Of a DNA stretch of 64,000 nt, positions 1 to 11,151 are shown in pieces (within the stretch, counting starts at the first letter, position 1; each line of letters opens with the position of its first letter). Source of the stretch: Acheta domesticus. Taxonomy: Eukaryota > Arthropoda > Insecta > Orthoptera > Gryllidae. The translations under genes and the position numbers were made by a program. The notes under the pieces are model-generated. The model searched no databases and was not told the origin of the DNA. It worked only from the letters and a program-made list of their open reading frames with translations. The stretch covers positions 129,031,356 to 129,095,355 of the forward strand of contig JAHLJT010004567.1 in assembly GCA_031308135.1 (NCBI GenBank). The letters are read 5' to 3'.

Positions 1-240
1 TGTACATATTCAAGCAATACTGGACACATACTAAACAAACATGATATACAAATCGTTTTGCAGTGATACCACATTCCACCAAACAAAAGTGAAGAAATAC
101 GAACTAAAAAACAATTACATATCCGTAATGGAATAAATAGATGGATACGTTAAGAGTGTTCCCACGATTGTAACCCTCTTCATTTCGTAAAAAAGGATTC
201 AAATCAGCATTTACATAAACTGAAAGTTAAAAAATATTAT
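1..240. other. AT-rich flank, nothing recognised
   Basis: AT-rich sequence leading up to the first family A copy. I see no open frame, RNA or repeat end in it. Confidence 0.5.
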
Positions 241-1745
241 TACTTTCCCGTATACGTACGTATACACGGAGTGATATACGTAGTATAGGGAAAGTTATGT
301 AATGCTGCGCGAAAAAATGGCCAATTTTCGGCGGAAAAAAATTAATTGCCGGGCCGTGAAAACGAATAAGTGGATAAAACCAGTTGCTAAATTAAGAAAC
401 AAAAATCCTCTATCTCGTGGTGTGATCAAAATCCATGATTTGTTGCTTCTTTATACTTAAAAATCGATTGACGGCATTCCGTCCGTCTGTCCGTCTGTAG
501 TCAACGCTAGCGCCTAAACCGTTCGGTCGATTTTCTTCAAAATTGACATTCCCCAGTCGATCTGATTCTAGTCGAAGCTTTGTGATTTTGAAAAAGATTC
601 TTTAAAATTTGGGGGTACTTTATATGAAGCCCCCCGGGGATTTTCAACATTTTCTCAAAAACGGCTCCAAAAGTTTTCTTTAAATTTCTTGTATGAATAG
701 AGTAAAATACACTTTTTAACATGGCATAGGTCCGATTTTCACGTACAGCTCTGAATTTTCGAAAATTGGGAAAGTTTGAATTTTTTCGGCGTCTTTCTCC
801 AACTACAAAATTGAAGATAGAGATTTTTTCTTCAAATAAAATTTGTTCTGCATATTGAGTTCTTTAATAAAGGTCATGTAAATGTTTTTCACAATTTTGG
901 TAGTTTTCGTGCAATATTGCGTGCAATATGTGCAATTTTAAAAAAATACAAAAACAAAATTTTCTCAAAAACGGCTCCAAATTTTTTCTTTATACTTTTG
1001 ATAGGGATAGTGGTAAATGTACTCTATCAATGACATAAAAGCCATTTTGGTCTATTGGTTGGTTTTTTCAAATATTAGCAAAATGTAAATGTTTTTACTT
1101 GTCTCTCACGTCGTTAATATTTACACTATCGGCGATTTTTTTACATTATTATATTTACGAGTATATATGCTTTAAATAATGTCAAGTAAAGTTTCTCGAA
1201 AACACTACCGTTTTCTGTGAAAAGTAGCTCAAATTTCGGCATTTTCAGAAATGCTCAAACGTCATTTTCTCGTATATGGCTGCAATTTTTTTCTTGAAAC
1301 TTTTGTAACGAATAGTGCTAATTACACTCATTAGTATAGCGTGAAGTTTATTTTGAGTCTTTTTTGTTTTTTTTTTCAAAAATTATATAAATGTAAATTT
1401 TTTGAAAGATCTCTCACATCTTTAACATGCACATTATCCGCAATTTGTAAAGATGATTATATTTGTGAGTGTAAGTGCTTCAAATAACTTCAAATAAAGT
1501 ATTTTGAAAACTCAAAAATTTTCTGTGAAAATGAGTTTCAAATTTCGCATTTTTAGTAGTGCTAAAACGCCATTTTCTTTTAAACGGCACATAATTTTTA
1601 AAAGAAAATTGCCATTTACGGCTAGGTTTTTGTGTTCTTTAATATTCTAAAATTAATGTTTCTGTTCTACCAATAGGAAACCGAAAAATTAAGAAAATGA
1701 CAAAAAAATGTACTTTTGGCGATGATAGATGGTAGCTGGCAAGAA
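241..1745 (+). repeat. family A repeat, copy A1 (four modules)
   Basis: This is the reference copy of a dispersed non-coding repeat seen about 14 times in the window. It opens with a 54-nt imperfect palindrome (242-295) whose arms read ACTTTCCC and GGGAAAGT around TATACGTA-type cores. A fixed leader with a TGGATAAAACCAGTTGC motif follows, then a (CGTC/TGTC)-rich stretch near 480-500. The body is built of diverged tandem modules, each marked by TTTCTCAAAAACGGCTCCAA or a variant, starting at 651, 961, 1266 and 1574, so the period is about 305-310 bp. The far end carries TTAAGAAAATGACAA and a GGCAATTCCGAAT motif. No long open frame exists. The class of element is unknown: a non-autonomous DNA transposon or a satellite-like mobile repeat are both possible. 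Confidence 0.8.
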
Positions 1746-2475
1746 AGAGTATGTGGCAATTCCGAATATTGACAAATAAATAAATAAAATAAATACGGTT
1801 ATGCTTCATTTTTTCAAAATACGAGTAGTTTTTCTTTAATTTTGTGCCAAACGTAATAGGCCGCTGTAAATTTACTGCGCTTCGGACAGCTGCATGCGTC
1901 GTAAATTAGAATGTGCAATTTTGTATATTATTTCTTTCTTCGTTTCTTACATTCGAACTTTGTTATAGACTTACACATTAATATTTTAGAAATTGTTAAT
2001 TTTGAAATATTGGAAATAAGTAAAAAGAATTAATAGCTCTCAGAATAGCGACAATGCAGGGTCTGCAACAATGGAATTCACTTTGCGCTCGCGAATATCT
2101 GTAAATTAGTGTCATTGTTGTGACCTAATGGAGCTGTATGAAAAGGAGTTATAATTGTCTAATTTATGTTGATATTTGCAGGCAAATATTTGGTTTTGCA
2201 CCAAATGCTGTACCATTTGTAGTGAGTAGAGAATTTGTTGCATGGTTTTAAAATGCTCTCCCCTAATAATGGCCCAATGGAAGGCATTTCTATATTTCCA
2301 GGGTATCAGGCTTCTTTTTCCAATACAGGGTTACAAAACTTTTGCATTCTATTTTTGTGAAGTTGTAGAATTCACATAGTTCTGACAACACTGCAATGGA
2401 AATAGTGGGTTCCAAGCGAAGATGTTAGTAGCGCATAAAGTGCAATATTACAGTACTACTTAACTGTTTCCTCTA
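1746..2475. other. AT-rich spacer, nothing recognised
   Basis: No gene, RNA or clear repeat boundary is visible. The sequence is AT-rich with scattered stop codons in all frames. A short fragment of the second family A end (GTAGCACCACTAGTTT) follows at about 2478-2515. Confidence 0.4.
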
Positions 2476-2523
2476 ACACGGGAAAGTAAGTGCTGTTGTA
2501 GCACCACTAGTTTTTTATAATAA

Positions 2524-3084
2524 ACTAGGAAAACCCGGATGACGTTGTTCTGCCCTTCATCTCTCTCTTTCCCCTCCCATCTCCGTTTCTCATTGTTTCT
2601 CCCTCCCTCACCCTGTCCCTGTCTGTCTCTGTCTCTTCCGCTCTCTGTCCCTCTCATTCAGATTTACTTGCAGATTCTGCACGTCTCTAAGCAGGAGAAG
2701 TAATATCGGGAAGCGGCGTACCATCAAAAATGTAATAGAAAGTTCAAGAAGAGTTCATTCTGTAGATTACGGTGTGAGAAACTTCTTTGAGGACTTCCAC
2801 TTCAAAATGTTAGATTTTAAGGTCCTAGAACGCCTCGTTTAGGAGTTATTTAACAATATAGATTCAAAATGGTACCGAGTGTGTTGCAGGTTGCATTTAA
2901 AGTAAATATATTGTGGATATAGAGTTAATGTGTAGCGCCATGTGGGAGAGTTACAACATAATTGACAACACATAAATCTTCTCGGTGAAAAACACGCAGA
3001 AGTGCCAAAATTCATGGAGATCGGTCCAATGGTGTTGGTGATTTGCTCTTAAATACATACCTACATCTCCTTTTATATAGATAG
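2524..3084 (+). repeat. ACCCGG-ACGTTGTTCTGCC dispersed repeat, copy 1
   Basis: It starts with ACTAGGAAAACCCGG followed by ACGTTGTTCTGCCC and a pyrimidine-rich stretch (about 2550-2660). It ends with an ATTCATGGAGATCGGTCC motif and TTTTATATAGATAG. The same order of motifs occurs at 58919-59956, so the two are diverged members of one family. From memory, repeats beginning CTGACCCGGCAAACGTTG are common in arthropod genomes; their class is not settled here. The tail (GATA)-like repeats at 3075-3110 are simple sequence. Confidence 0.55.
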
Positions 3085-3204
3085 ATCGATGGATAGATAG
3101 ATAAATAAAGCTCTAATGAAAGATGTCACCAAGATTCAGATCTCCGAGAACAAAATTGTAGAATGCCCAACCAGAAAAACACATGCTGGGAATACTTCGT
3201 AAGA

Positions 3205-3370
3205 AGAGAAAGTTATGTAATCGTGCGGTGGAAAACGAATTTCCGCCAAATAAACGCTTATAGCTAGGGTCTCGTAACAAAAAAGTGGATAAATTCTATT
3301 GCTAAATTTAGAAAAAATTCTTCTAACATGTGGTGTAGCAAAAATCCATGTTCTGTTGCTTCTTGATACT
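3205..3370 (+). repeat. family A fragment, copy A3
   Basis: The leader part of family A only (GAAAGTTATGTAATC through TGATACTGAACT), joined directly to the second end of copy A2. It looks internally deleted, or is a separate truncated copy abutting A2. Confidence 0.6.
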
Positions 3371-4709
3371 GAACTAGTGGTGCTACAGAATGGCACAGAC
3401 TTTCCCGTATTAGTTTTCTATTTCCTTGGGTCTTCGCTAGCTATTCGGAATTGCCACAAATTCTTTTTTGCCAGCTGTCATCTATCACCGCCAAAAGTAC
3501 ATTTTTTGTCATTTTCTTAATTTTTCGGTTTCCTATTCGTAGAACGGAAACATTAATTTTAGAATATTAAAGAACACAATAATTTAGTCATATATGGCAA
3601 TTTTCTTTTAAAAATTATGTGCCGTTTAAGAGAAAATGGCGTTTTAGCACTACTAAAAATGCGAAATTTGAAGCTCATTTTCACAGAAAATGTTTGAGTT
3701 TTCAAAATACTTTATTTAAAGCTATTTGAAGTACTTACACTCACAAATATAATAATGTTTACAAATTGCTGGTAGTGTGCATATTGAAGATGTGAGAGAT
3801 CTTTCAAAAAAATTACAATTATGTAATTTTTGAAAAAACAAAACATAACTCGAAATAAACTTTACGCAATACTAAAGAGTGTAAATAGCACTATCCGTTA
3901 CAAAAGTTTGAAGAAACAATTTGCAGCCATATATGAGAAAACGGCGTTTGAGCGTTTCTGAAAATGCGAAATTTTGAGCTACTTTTCACAGAAAACGGTA
4001 GTGTTTTCGAAAAACTTTACTTGACATTATTTAAAGCATATATTCTCGTAAATATAATAATGTGAAAAAATCGCCGATAATGTAAATATTATCGACGTGA
4101 GAAACATGTGAAAAAATTTACATTTTTGTAATTTTTGAAAAAAACAACCCACAGAACAATATGGCTTTTATGTTATTTGATAGAGTACATTTACCACTAT
4201 TCCTACCATAAGTTTAAAGAAAAAATTGGAGCCGTTTTTGAGAAAAATTTGAAAATCCCCGGGGAGCTTCATGTAAAGTACCCTCAAAATTTGAAGAATC
4301 GTTTTCAAAATCTCAAAGCTTTGACTAAAACCAGATCGACGGGGGAATATTCGTTTTGGAAGAAATCGTATGTATGATTTAGGCGCTAGCAGTTTTCACA
4401 CACGGACTGACGGGCAGACGGATAGACAAACGGACAGACGGACGGACAGACAGTCGGACGTTTTCCTTTCAATTGGTTTTTCGGTATGAACGACCCACAA
4501 AACTGGCTCTGGCTCCACCACGTGTTAGGGGATTTTTTTTCTTAATTTAGCAACTGGTTTTATCCACTTCTTCGTTTTCACGGTCTGGCAATTAATTTTT
4601 TTTCCGTCGAAAATTGGCCATTTTTTCGCGCAGCATTACATAACTTTCGCTATACTACGTATATCACTTCGTGTATACGTACGTATACGGGAAAGTAAAA
4701 ATCATTAAT
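3371..4709 (-). repeat. family A repeat, copy A2 (three modules)
   Basis: An inverted copy relative to A1. It starts at the second family end (GAACTAGTGGTGCTACAGAA) and finishes at the terminal palindrome (4643-4696, again 54 nt). Module markers fall at 3621, 3926 and 4231, spacing 305 bp each, so this copy has three modules where A1 has four. That is what unequal exchange between modules would give. A1 and A2 form a loose inverted pair about 1.6 kb apart. Confidence 0.8.
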
Positions 4710-4857
4710 CAGACGAAAGTTGGACGTCCCGAAGTACAAGCGAAAGGTGGAAGTACCGAAGTAGAGACAATAAGTGTATGTTATATTGAAATGAAGTTGT
4801 TTATAGTCTAGTGGTTTGGACGGACCTGCGGAGTATAAAGTGGAAAATGTCTTTCGA

Positions 4858-4865
4858 AATATGAA
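4858..4865. repeat. 8-bp target site duplication, left
   Basis: AATATGAA immediately before the left terminus of the hAT-type element, identical to 5648-5655. Confidence 0.8.
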
Positions 4866-5647
4866 CAGTGGCGTCGCGCGACTCGCACGTTTGGGGATGT
4901 TCAACAACAACGCACAAAATGTCACTATTAACTAATTCATCTAACAGGCGAACGCAACACATAGAAAGATACACTGAAACTACTTCCACAATCTCGATTG
5001 CATACGACGGTGTAGGCGCTTCCCACAAATCCTCACAGCAGTCAGGGCTTCCAATGTCTTGAAAGCAAATAATACAGTGGCTCAGCTTTAATTCTTATAC
5101 GCGAATGCAATGAGACCACTTGTTAATTTATATATTGCAGACTAAAATAATATGTAATCTTTTTAAGAAATAATTCAGTTTCTTGGATATTAATTAAGAA
5201 ATAGTAGACAGGCACTATTTCCACAGTTTGTTCCCACGACCAAGCGGGGACTCCCGAGTGAGTGAGAGAGAATTTACTGACCTCTTGAAGTGTGCTGCGC
5301 TCTCGTGCACAAACGAGCAACTTCTTTCCGCAGTGGATGCTAGTGTAAAGCAGTCGAGTTTCCCCCAGGGGTGACGAGGGGAGAGGAAAACCTCGTCATC
5401 TGCGCATGCGTCATTGGTCGTCGCAATCTGGTGGCAGACGCTAAAAGCATTTTAGCTTCCAAGCAATCAAAGGCCAGCTTCACCAACCCGCCGAATTCAA
5501 TCATAGGAAATAAAATTAAAATCAATACAAAACGTGTTTCGCTCAACGGACCACTTGTCAGAATATCAATACAGTATTTAGGGTTCTTTATTAATATTAT
5601 ATTAGGGGATGCTCAGCATCTCAGCGTCCCCTGACGTTACGCCACTG
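4866..5647. mobile_element. non-autonomous hAT-type DNA transposon
   Basis: A 782-bp element with termini CAGTGGCGT on the left and its reverse complement ACGCCACTG on the right, flanked by perfect 8-bp duplications AATATGAA. Eight-base duplications with CAG...CTG ends are the signature of the hAT superfamily. No transposase frame is present, so it would depend on an enzyme made elsewhere. Near the right end, AGGGGATGCT and AGCGTCCCCT form a subterminal hairpin (5604-5632). The perfect duplication suggests a fairly recent insertion. The similarity of the two ends is short, about 9-12 bp. Confidence 0.8.
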
Positions 5648-5655
5648 AATATGAA
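5648..5655. repeat. 8-bp target site duplication, right
   Basis: AATATGAA immediately after the right terminus of the hAT-type element. Confidence 0.8.
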
Positions 5656-8600
5656 AGGCTGAATGTTGAAATTGGAAACACGGAATGGACACGTTGGAGA
5701 GTTGGAAGCTTCAGATTATTGATGTGAGATAATTTATGAATGTGAACTGGGTTTTGGTATGCGGAAGCATGAATGAACTGTGATAGAGAACTGTTAAATT
5801 TTACGAAGTTTTTCTTTCTTTCCCTTTTCTTTATGTTCATATTATTATTGTTTTGGGTTGTTGTTAATAAATATTCTTGTTCTATTTTGAAACTTGGAAA
5901 TTGGTTTGTAAATATAATTGAACGGTAAGTCGCCTCCATTCAGATCTGCAGTGTTTGCCGTTCAATCATCGGCTCTCGTAAACAAGTGGATGTTTCTATT
6001 TTTTGAATAATGAACCTGATTTACTAAAGGAAAAAAATTAGAACCTTCACAGTATATACATTCGTACACAAGACTAAAGTAATAGAGAAAGTAAATGTTT
6101 TTTTAGCCATTTCTCTAACAGATAGTATTAACTTACAGATGATTGTAATGATCACGACTCATGTTCTACACGAAAAGATAACGTGATTCAGAAGCGATTT
6201 TTCAGATAAGATTTTTAACTAATTCTCCAACAAATATTAGTAACTTAATGATTGCAATGAACTTGACTTATGTACTGTGGTGGATCATCTTGGAGTTTGA
6301 CAACAATCCATAAAAAATTTTAATTAAAGAATTACCACAAAAGCAACAATGGAGGTAAACATTAACGATGAAATAAAAATATAAATATGGAAAGTGTAAT
6401 AGGAAGTAATTATTGTAATGAAACAATTTAAAACGTGTTAAACTTAGTATTAATTTTAGTGGTGGACACGTTAGGAATTTCCGGGGCGAACGATATGAAT
6501 AATAAAGATAATTTAAAAATAGAAAAGGGACAGGATGTCAAGTAGTAAAGATCGTAATAGCAAACCAACTAGTTAACCAATCGGGAAGAACACGTACATT
6601 AGACGATGGAAGGGGAATGTGCAAAAAGAGCTAAGAAGAAACGAGTTTGTGACGCGACCGGACGTAGAGGAAAACAATTGAAAGGCGGGAATTATAACTT
6701 GTCGAAAATAACAATTTGTGCCATGGTAGGGGATAGAACGTGCTGAGCTGTGGCCGAGGAAAACGTGCTGGGCGGATCGCATATAATCTATTTATTAGGA
6801 CAGCGATTAAATGGCCAACGCTTGTGATAGGAAGTTTAATACTAGAATTGTAAACGTTTTAAAAAATGAAAAAGGTCGCGGTAATAAAAGAGTTAGTGTG
6901 GAGAAATTTAGAATGATATTTAGAATTAGGACGTAAATGAAACAGAACGGGATCCAGCGGCTGAATAATGTGACATCGCCGAAGGCTGGAGATAACGTAA
7001 CGACAATCCACATTCAAGCATGTAGAGGACGCAAAGGGAAGTGATAAATTAATAAATGTCTATTCGATATGTAAGACGATCAAGTGGTGTTGTAAGTTTA
7101 AAAAAGATAATAAAAATAAAAAGGGAGAACACGTCCATGTATGAATGAGATAATCAGAAAATCTGTGTTGTCAATATAGTAGGAATGTCATGAATCGATA
7201 GTGACAATATTTGTTTTCTTTTTGCGACATTATTTGTTTGTAAATTTTAATGATTACAGCGGGTTTTTAGGGTATAAGGGCGGATAAGGAATGAGATTTA
7301 TATTGTTTCTCGGAAAAACGTGTATGTTTTTATTTTTATTATTCCAGTAATTAAACCGAACAAGAAAAAAATAATCATTTCGTAAAACTTCCGTCCTCTC
7401 ATCCGAAGTCTGTTTACCGACGATATAAATTTTTCTGTGACCCGCAACAATCCCCTTGCTGTAATTGCTGAGCAGGCCAAGCACGTGAAAGCTCAGACAT
7501 TTGCTTGTTAACCCGGCAACGGATGGGTGAAAAAATATAACCAAACGGATGGATCTGAAAGTACCGGGTTAAAAAAAGAATTACATAGCAAATATTTTGT
7601 TTATATCATTGTTAGAGGACCTCATTATCTTATTTTGATATAAATGAAAACATTTTTGCTAATATATAATCCATTTTTTTATTCTTATCAAAAAAATTGG
7701 TAAATTTAAGAAGCACAATGAGCCCCCCTAATGCCTTTGTTGGCACATAGGCATCGAAATGGACTCATATTTGGCGCCGTGGCGCGAGATTGGTTTTTAA
7801 TAACAATCTTTGGCCCTTTATTACTAGCTCAGAATTTGCATTTTGAACGTACCGCGTCGGACGTATTAAAAATTCAGCGTGCTGGTGGCGAAAAGCGCGG
7901 AAATATACGATTTCTTTGGTAGTCATAATAGCATTCGACCCAGAGGCTTTTTCGTAATAGTTTCATCTCTCGTCGCAAGGTAGCAGCACCGTCCGCACTC
8001 CACTCCCAAGCACTAGTGCAGAGAATATTACTTAGACACACCAGATTTCCGTTTGTTTTTTTTAAACCAATGACAGCATTGAAACACAAATTCAAACGAC
8101 AAAACAAGTTTTTCAAAGTAGTCGCTCCGCCCAGTGAACGAGCTTCAGTGCATTCGCATTAACGTTCCATGAGAACAGTTTAACTTAGCAAGGTTGGCAT
8201 ACTTGTCGCCTTTTATAAAACATTTCAAAGAGCAACCATTTTTCCGCGGGAAGCACTGTGAATGCATGAGTAAATTTTGTGGAATACAGATTAAAAGAAG
8301 GCATTGCTTTTCATGTGAGACTGAGGTAAAAGGTTGAACGATTTATTCTCTGATTGCGTATTTCTTTATATTATCTTCTAATAAGAGGGGTACACTATGT
8401 CTTTTCAGAGATCGAGCAAACGAGCGAGCATACCCGTTCGTCTCGCCAAAATCAACTGATGCGCTCTCCCGAATAATAACCTAAATCTGAAATCTGAAAA
8501 AGGAGCTATATCGCCGCGTAAACAACCTTCCTCGTCATTCCAATAAAACGTTTGCCTAATTTCCAAAATTACTGTTGAATTTGACTTTAGTTATACGTAA

Positions 8601-8690
8601 TATTACATAAAAATAACATAATTATCAACATATCAATAATAAATCATTCTAAATATACGAATACGTATCTGCACCATTACAGTTACACAA
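5656..8690. other. long stretch without recognised features
   Basis: About 3 kb of AT-rich DNA. Around 6560-7010 the base composition is more balanced and short frames appear on both strands, but every frame is broken and I recognise no domain. The missing TM1 and TM2 exons of the receptor gene would be expected somewhere upstream of 9255, but I found no convincing one here. Confidence 0.4.
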
Positions 8691-8893
8691 GCGGATGGGT
8701 TGGGTCTGGAAGACCAAGCAGGAAACAAATTACGCATAGAATGACGTATACAACATATACGGCAATAACTATTACACTGAGCGTTTCATTTGAAAATAAA
8801 AGAAAGGCAGAGATACCAACAGACTTTTGGTATAATCTGTATGTGATTGGCTGAAGTGTTTGTTACATGGGTCTCACAGACCCAACCCATGCG
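8691..8893. mobile_element. short inverted-repeat element (MITE-like)
   Basis: ATGGGTTGGGTCTG (8695-8708) and its perfect reverse complement (8877-8890) bracket about 170 bp. Just inside each end, GGGTCT and AGACC(C) form a second small palindrome. No coding capacity and no clear target duplication. I read it as a miniature inverted-repeat transposable element of unknown superfamily. Confidence 0.5.
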
Positions 8894-9084
8894 TTGCCGG
8901 TTTGATCAGAGAGGATAACGTAACACCGTTTAAAGTAGGAAGGGGAACGTAGGAGGCAACATCTCAGATGATTTAAATATATTTTAGACAGCTCGACCAA
9001 TGCGGGGATCAGTACATTTATCAACATTATAATAAATAAAACAGGGATATTAAAATACAAGCACAACAAGTTTTTTTTTTCCCT

Positions 9085-9120
9085 GGATGATCTTGGCTGT
9101 CCGGGCAGCCAAGATCATCC
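9085..9120. repeat. perfect 15-bp hairpin
   Basis: GGATGATCTTGGCTG (9085-9099) and CAGCCAAGATCATCC (9106-9120) are exact reverse complements around a 6-nt loop. T-runs lie on both sides (9071-9080 and 9139-9147). It could be a tiny foldback element or an RNA hairpin. Nothing else supports a function. Confidence 0.6.
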
Positions 9121-9254
9121 ACATGACTCCGGCCGCGGTTTTTTTTTCCTGCCTGTGAAATTGTCTCATCTTGTAGCGTGTGAGTAACGACCTGAACTTT
9201 CTTATGTACAGAGCAATCTAACATTTCACTAATGAGAGTGTCCTTTGTGTGCAG

Positions 9255-9333
9255 CTCTATCGATGTACTTCGTGCTGACTTCTTCTTGGATTTGGCTGAC
9301 GTCCCTGTGTATAAACATGGCGAGGGGCTTCAG
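9255..9333 (+). CDS. Methuselah-like GPCR, exon with TM3
   Basis: A 79-nt internal exon bounded by an acceptor (TCCTTTGTGTGCAG) and a donor (CAG/GTACGA). It is in phase 1 at entry and phase 2 at exit. It encodes LSMYFVLTSSWIWLTSLC followed by INMARGFR, a hydrophobic segment matching TM3 of Methuselah-type class B receptors, where a W-rich helix ends at an F-R pair before intracellular loop 2. The exit phase joins exactly to 16918: AG plus G gives the Arg codon. The product would be a seven-helix plasma-membrane receptor of secretin-type fold. Earlier exons (ectodomain, TM1, TM2) were not found. Identification is by eye from helix pattern and splice phase; which Methuselah-like paralogue it is remains open. 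Confidence 0.75.
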
Positions 9334-9406
9334 GTACGAAAAATATATTCGATTCTAAATTAAGTGGCGTCAGCAGTTCCCACACCTATTCGTTTTCCTG
9401 TCGGTA

Positions 9407-9416
9407 CTCTGCATCT
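9407..9416. repeat. 10-bp target site duplication, left
   Basis: CTCTGCATCT, identical to 14019-14028, flanking the Jockey-type LINE. It starts 73 bp after the receptor exon ends. Confidence 0.75.
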
Positions 9417-9450
9417 CATTCTTCGTCCGGCAGTGGTGGCGAGAGGTAGT
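9417..9450 (+). promoter_or_regulatory. candidate internal LINE promoter (Inr plus DPE)
   Basis: The element starts CATTCTTCG, close to the initiator found at the first base of many Jockey-clade LINEs. About 28 bases on is GGTAGT, five of six matches to the downstream promoter element consensus RGWYVT. Jockey-type elements use such internal TATA-less promoters. The match is short and the call is an inference. Confidence 0.4.
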
Positions 9451-9664
9451 CTGAGCTCTGCTGTGCGACCCTGTCAGATCTGTTGCGATAAAACCGTTTC
9501 TTCGCAGTTCGCCACTCCAGTTGACGGAGTGGCGGGGAGTCACGCGTCGCTTCGCGACAATACTAATTTATAAACTAGTGAAGTGAACCATACAAGTGCT
9601 ACTGATAAATAGTTCATCGAAATAATCCCGGTGAAGTGCGACTCAGTGCATATTAGTGTAGTGA

Positions 9665-11151
9665 ATGGCAAGCAGCTATGACCCTCCAACAAGCGAAGTC
9701 GTAAGTGCGGCATTGCTTGTCCTTAATAACATTGAAAACCAACCAGAAGCAATGGAAAGTCTCATCCCAGATAATCCTAATCAATTCACCGAAGACAAAA
9801 TGGAGGTGACGTTGGAGAACAACAATCAACACAACTCCCCGGCGCTACGGGCAAGGAACCGATTCAACGCAGCCAACCCCTAACCGTTCTGCTACCAGAA
9901 AAAGACTCCACGGACTCCAGAAAAAGGTCAGTGACAGACAATAATATAGAGCGACAATCCAAAAAGTTTAGTGGCAATCATGATGGTTACAGTGACCAGA
10001 ATACAAACTCTAACTCTCTATTAATTAATGTCCCAGTCAAAAATAGATTCGGACCTCTAAGTGAACTTGATAAGCAAGCAACTGAAAATAGATTCGCTCA
10101 TATTGACGACCTTCCTAGTGATCAAAGTGAAACCCCCAGTAAAATACCACCAATCATAGTAGCAGACATCATCAATTATAATGCATTCATCAAAGAACTT
10201 AAATATAAAGTCACCCCCAACTTCATTGCAGATCAAAAAAACAATAAAATAAAAATAAGTGCAAACTCACCTACCGACTTTCGAAACTTAATTAGGTACC
10301 TAATTCACACTCATCGAAGTTTTCACTCTTTCAAAGACCCGTTGAATAAAAACATATCTGTAGTGTTCAAGAACGTCAACCAATCCATTACTGACCAAGA
10401 AATATATCAAGATCTAAAACAACGTTTCCCTACACTGATAAAAATCACCAGACTTCACAAAGACAATAAACCTATCCCAGTAGTTGCAGCTGTTTTTTCA
10501 GGACAAGACCCAATAGACAATATTCTAGCCATTAAGCAAATTTGTAATCATAGAGTAAAAGCAGAAGCAAGGAAAAAACCCCAAGGTCCTATACAATGCC
10601 AGCGGTGTCTGGATTATGGCCATACAAAGAACAATTGCAACCACTCTATTAGCTGCGCTTTTTGCTCGGGTAATCACTACTCGGTAACATGTCCTAATCG
10701 TGATCAAGCTCCTAGATGTCGTAACTGCCATGGCAGCCACCCGGCCAATAATCGAGACTCCAGCTGTCCTTACTTAAAAGAATTCATTGAAAAAAGAAAA
10801 AGTGTCAACCAAAACATGTCCCAAACTAGAAACCAAAGATTTTCCCACCAATCCATTCCACTACAATCAAACTCCAACTTCCCTTTTCTTCCCCAAACAC
10901 CACTTCTCAACAATTTCACTCATATTAGCAGCACCACATCCCAGGCACACCCAAATCCCATCAACAATTCAAATTCAACCAACCTTCCCCAGGAAACAAA
11001 TCAAAACTTTCCCATTATAAACACAATAATTAATGCAATTACATCCTATATAACCAATGTCATAAACACACTTATACCCACTATAATCAATTCAATCCAA
11101 AATTCATTCTCCGCCTTTTTTAACGGCAATAATGGCAATACAACACCCTAA
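9665..11151 (+). pseudogene. Jockey-type LINE ORF1 (gag-like), frameshifted
   Basis: Nucleic-acid-binding ORF1 protein of the LINE, which would coat its RNA. The ATG at 9665 opens a 72-codon frame ending at 9883. The rest of the protein continues in another frame, open from about 9780 to the stop at 11149-11151, so a net one-base loss lies between 9780 and 9883. The C-terminal part has three zinc knuckles in a row: CQRCLDYGHTKNNC (CX2CX4HX4C), CAFCSGNHYSVTC (CX2CX3HX4C), and CRNCHGSHPANN ending DSSC. This triple knuckle is typical of Jockey-clade gag proteins. The tail is Asn/Pro/Ser-rich. The end overlaps ORF2 by 20 bases. Confidence 0.8.

Noticed and set aside
5604..5632. Intrinsic terminator-like hairpin
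   Set aside because: It is the subterminal palindrome of the hAT-type element; rho-independent termination does not apply in a eukaryotic genome.
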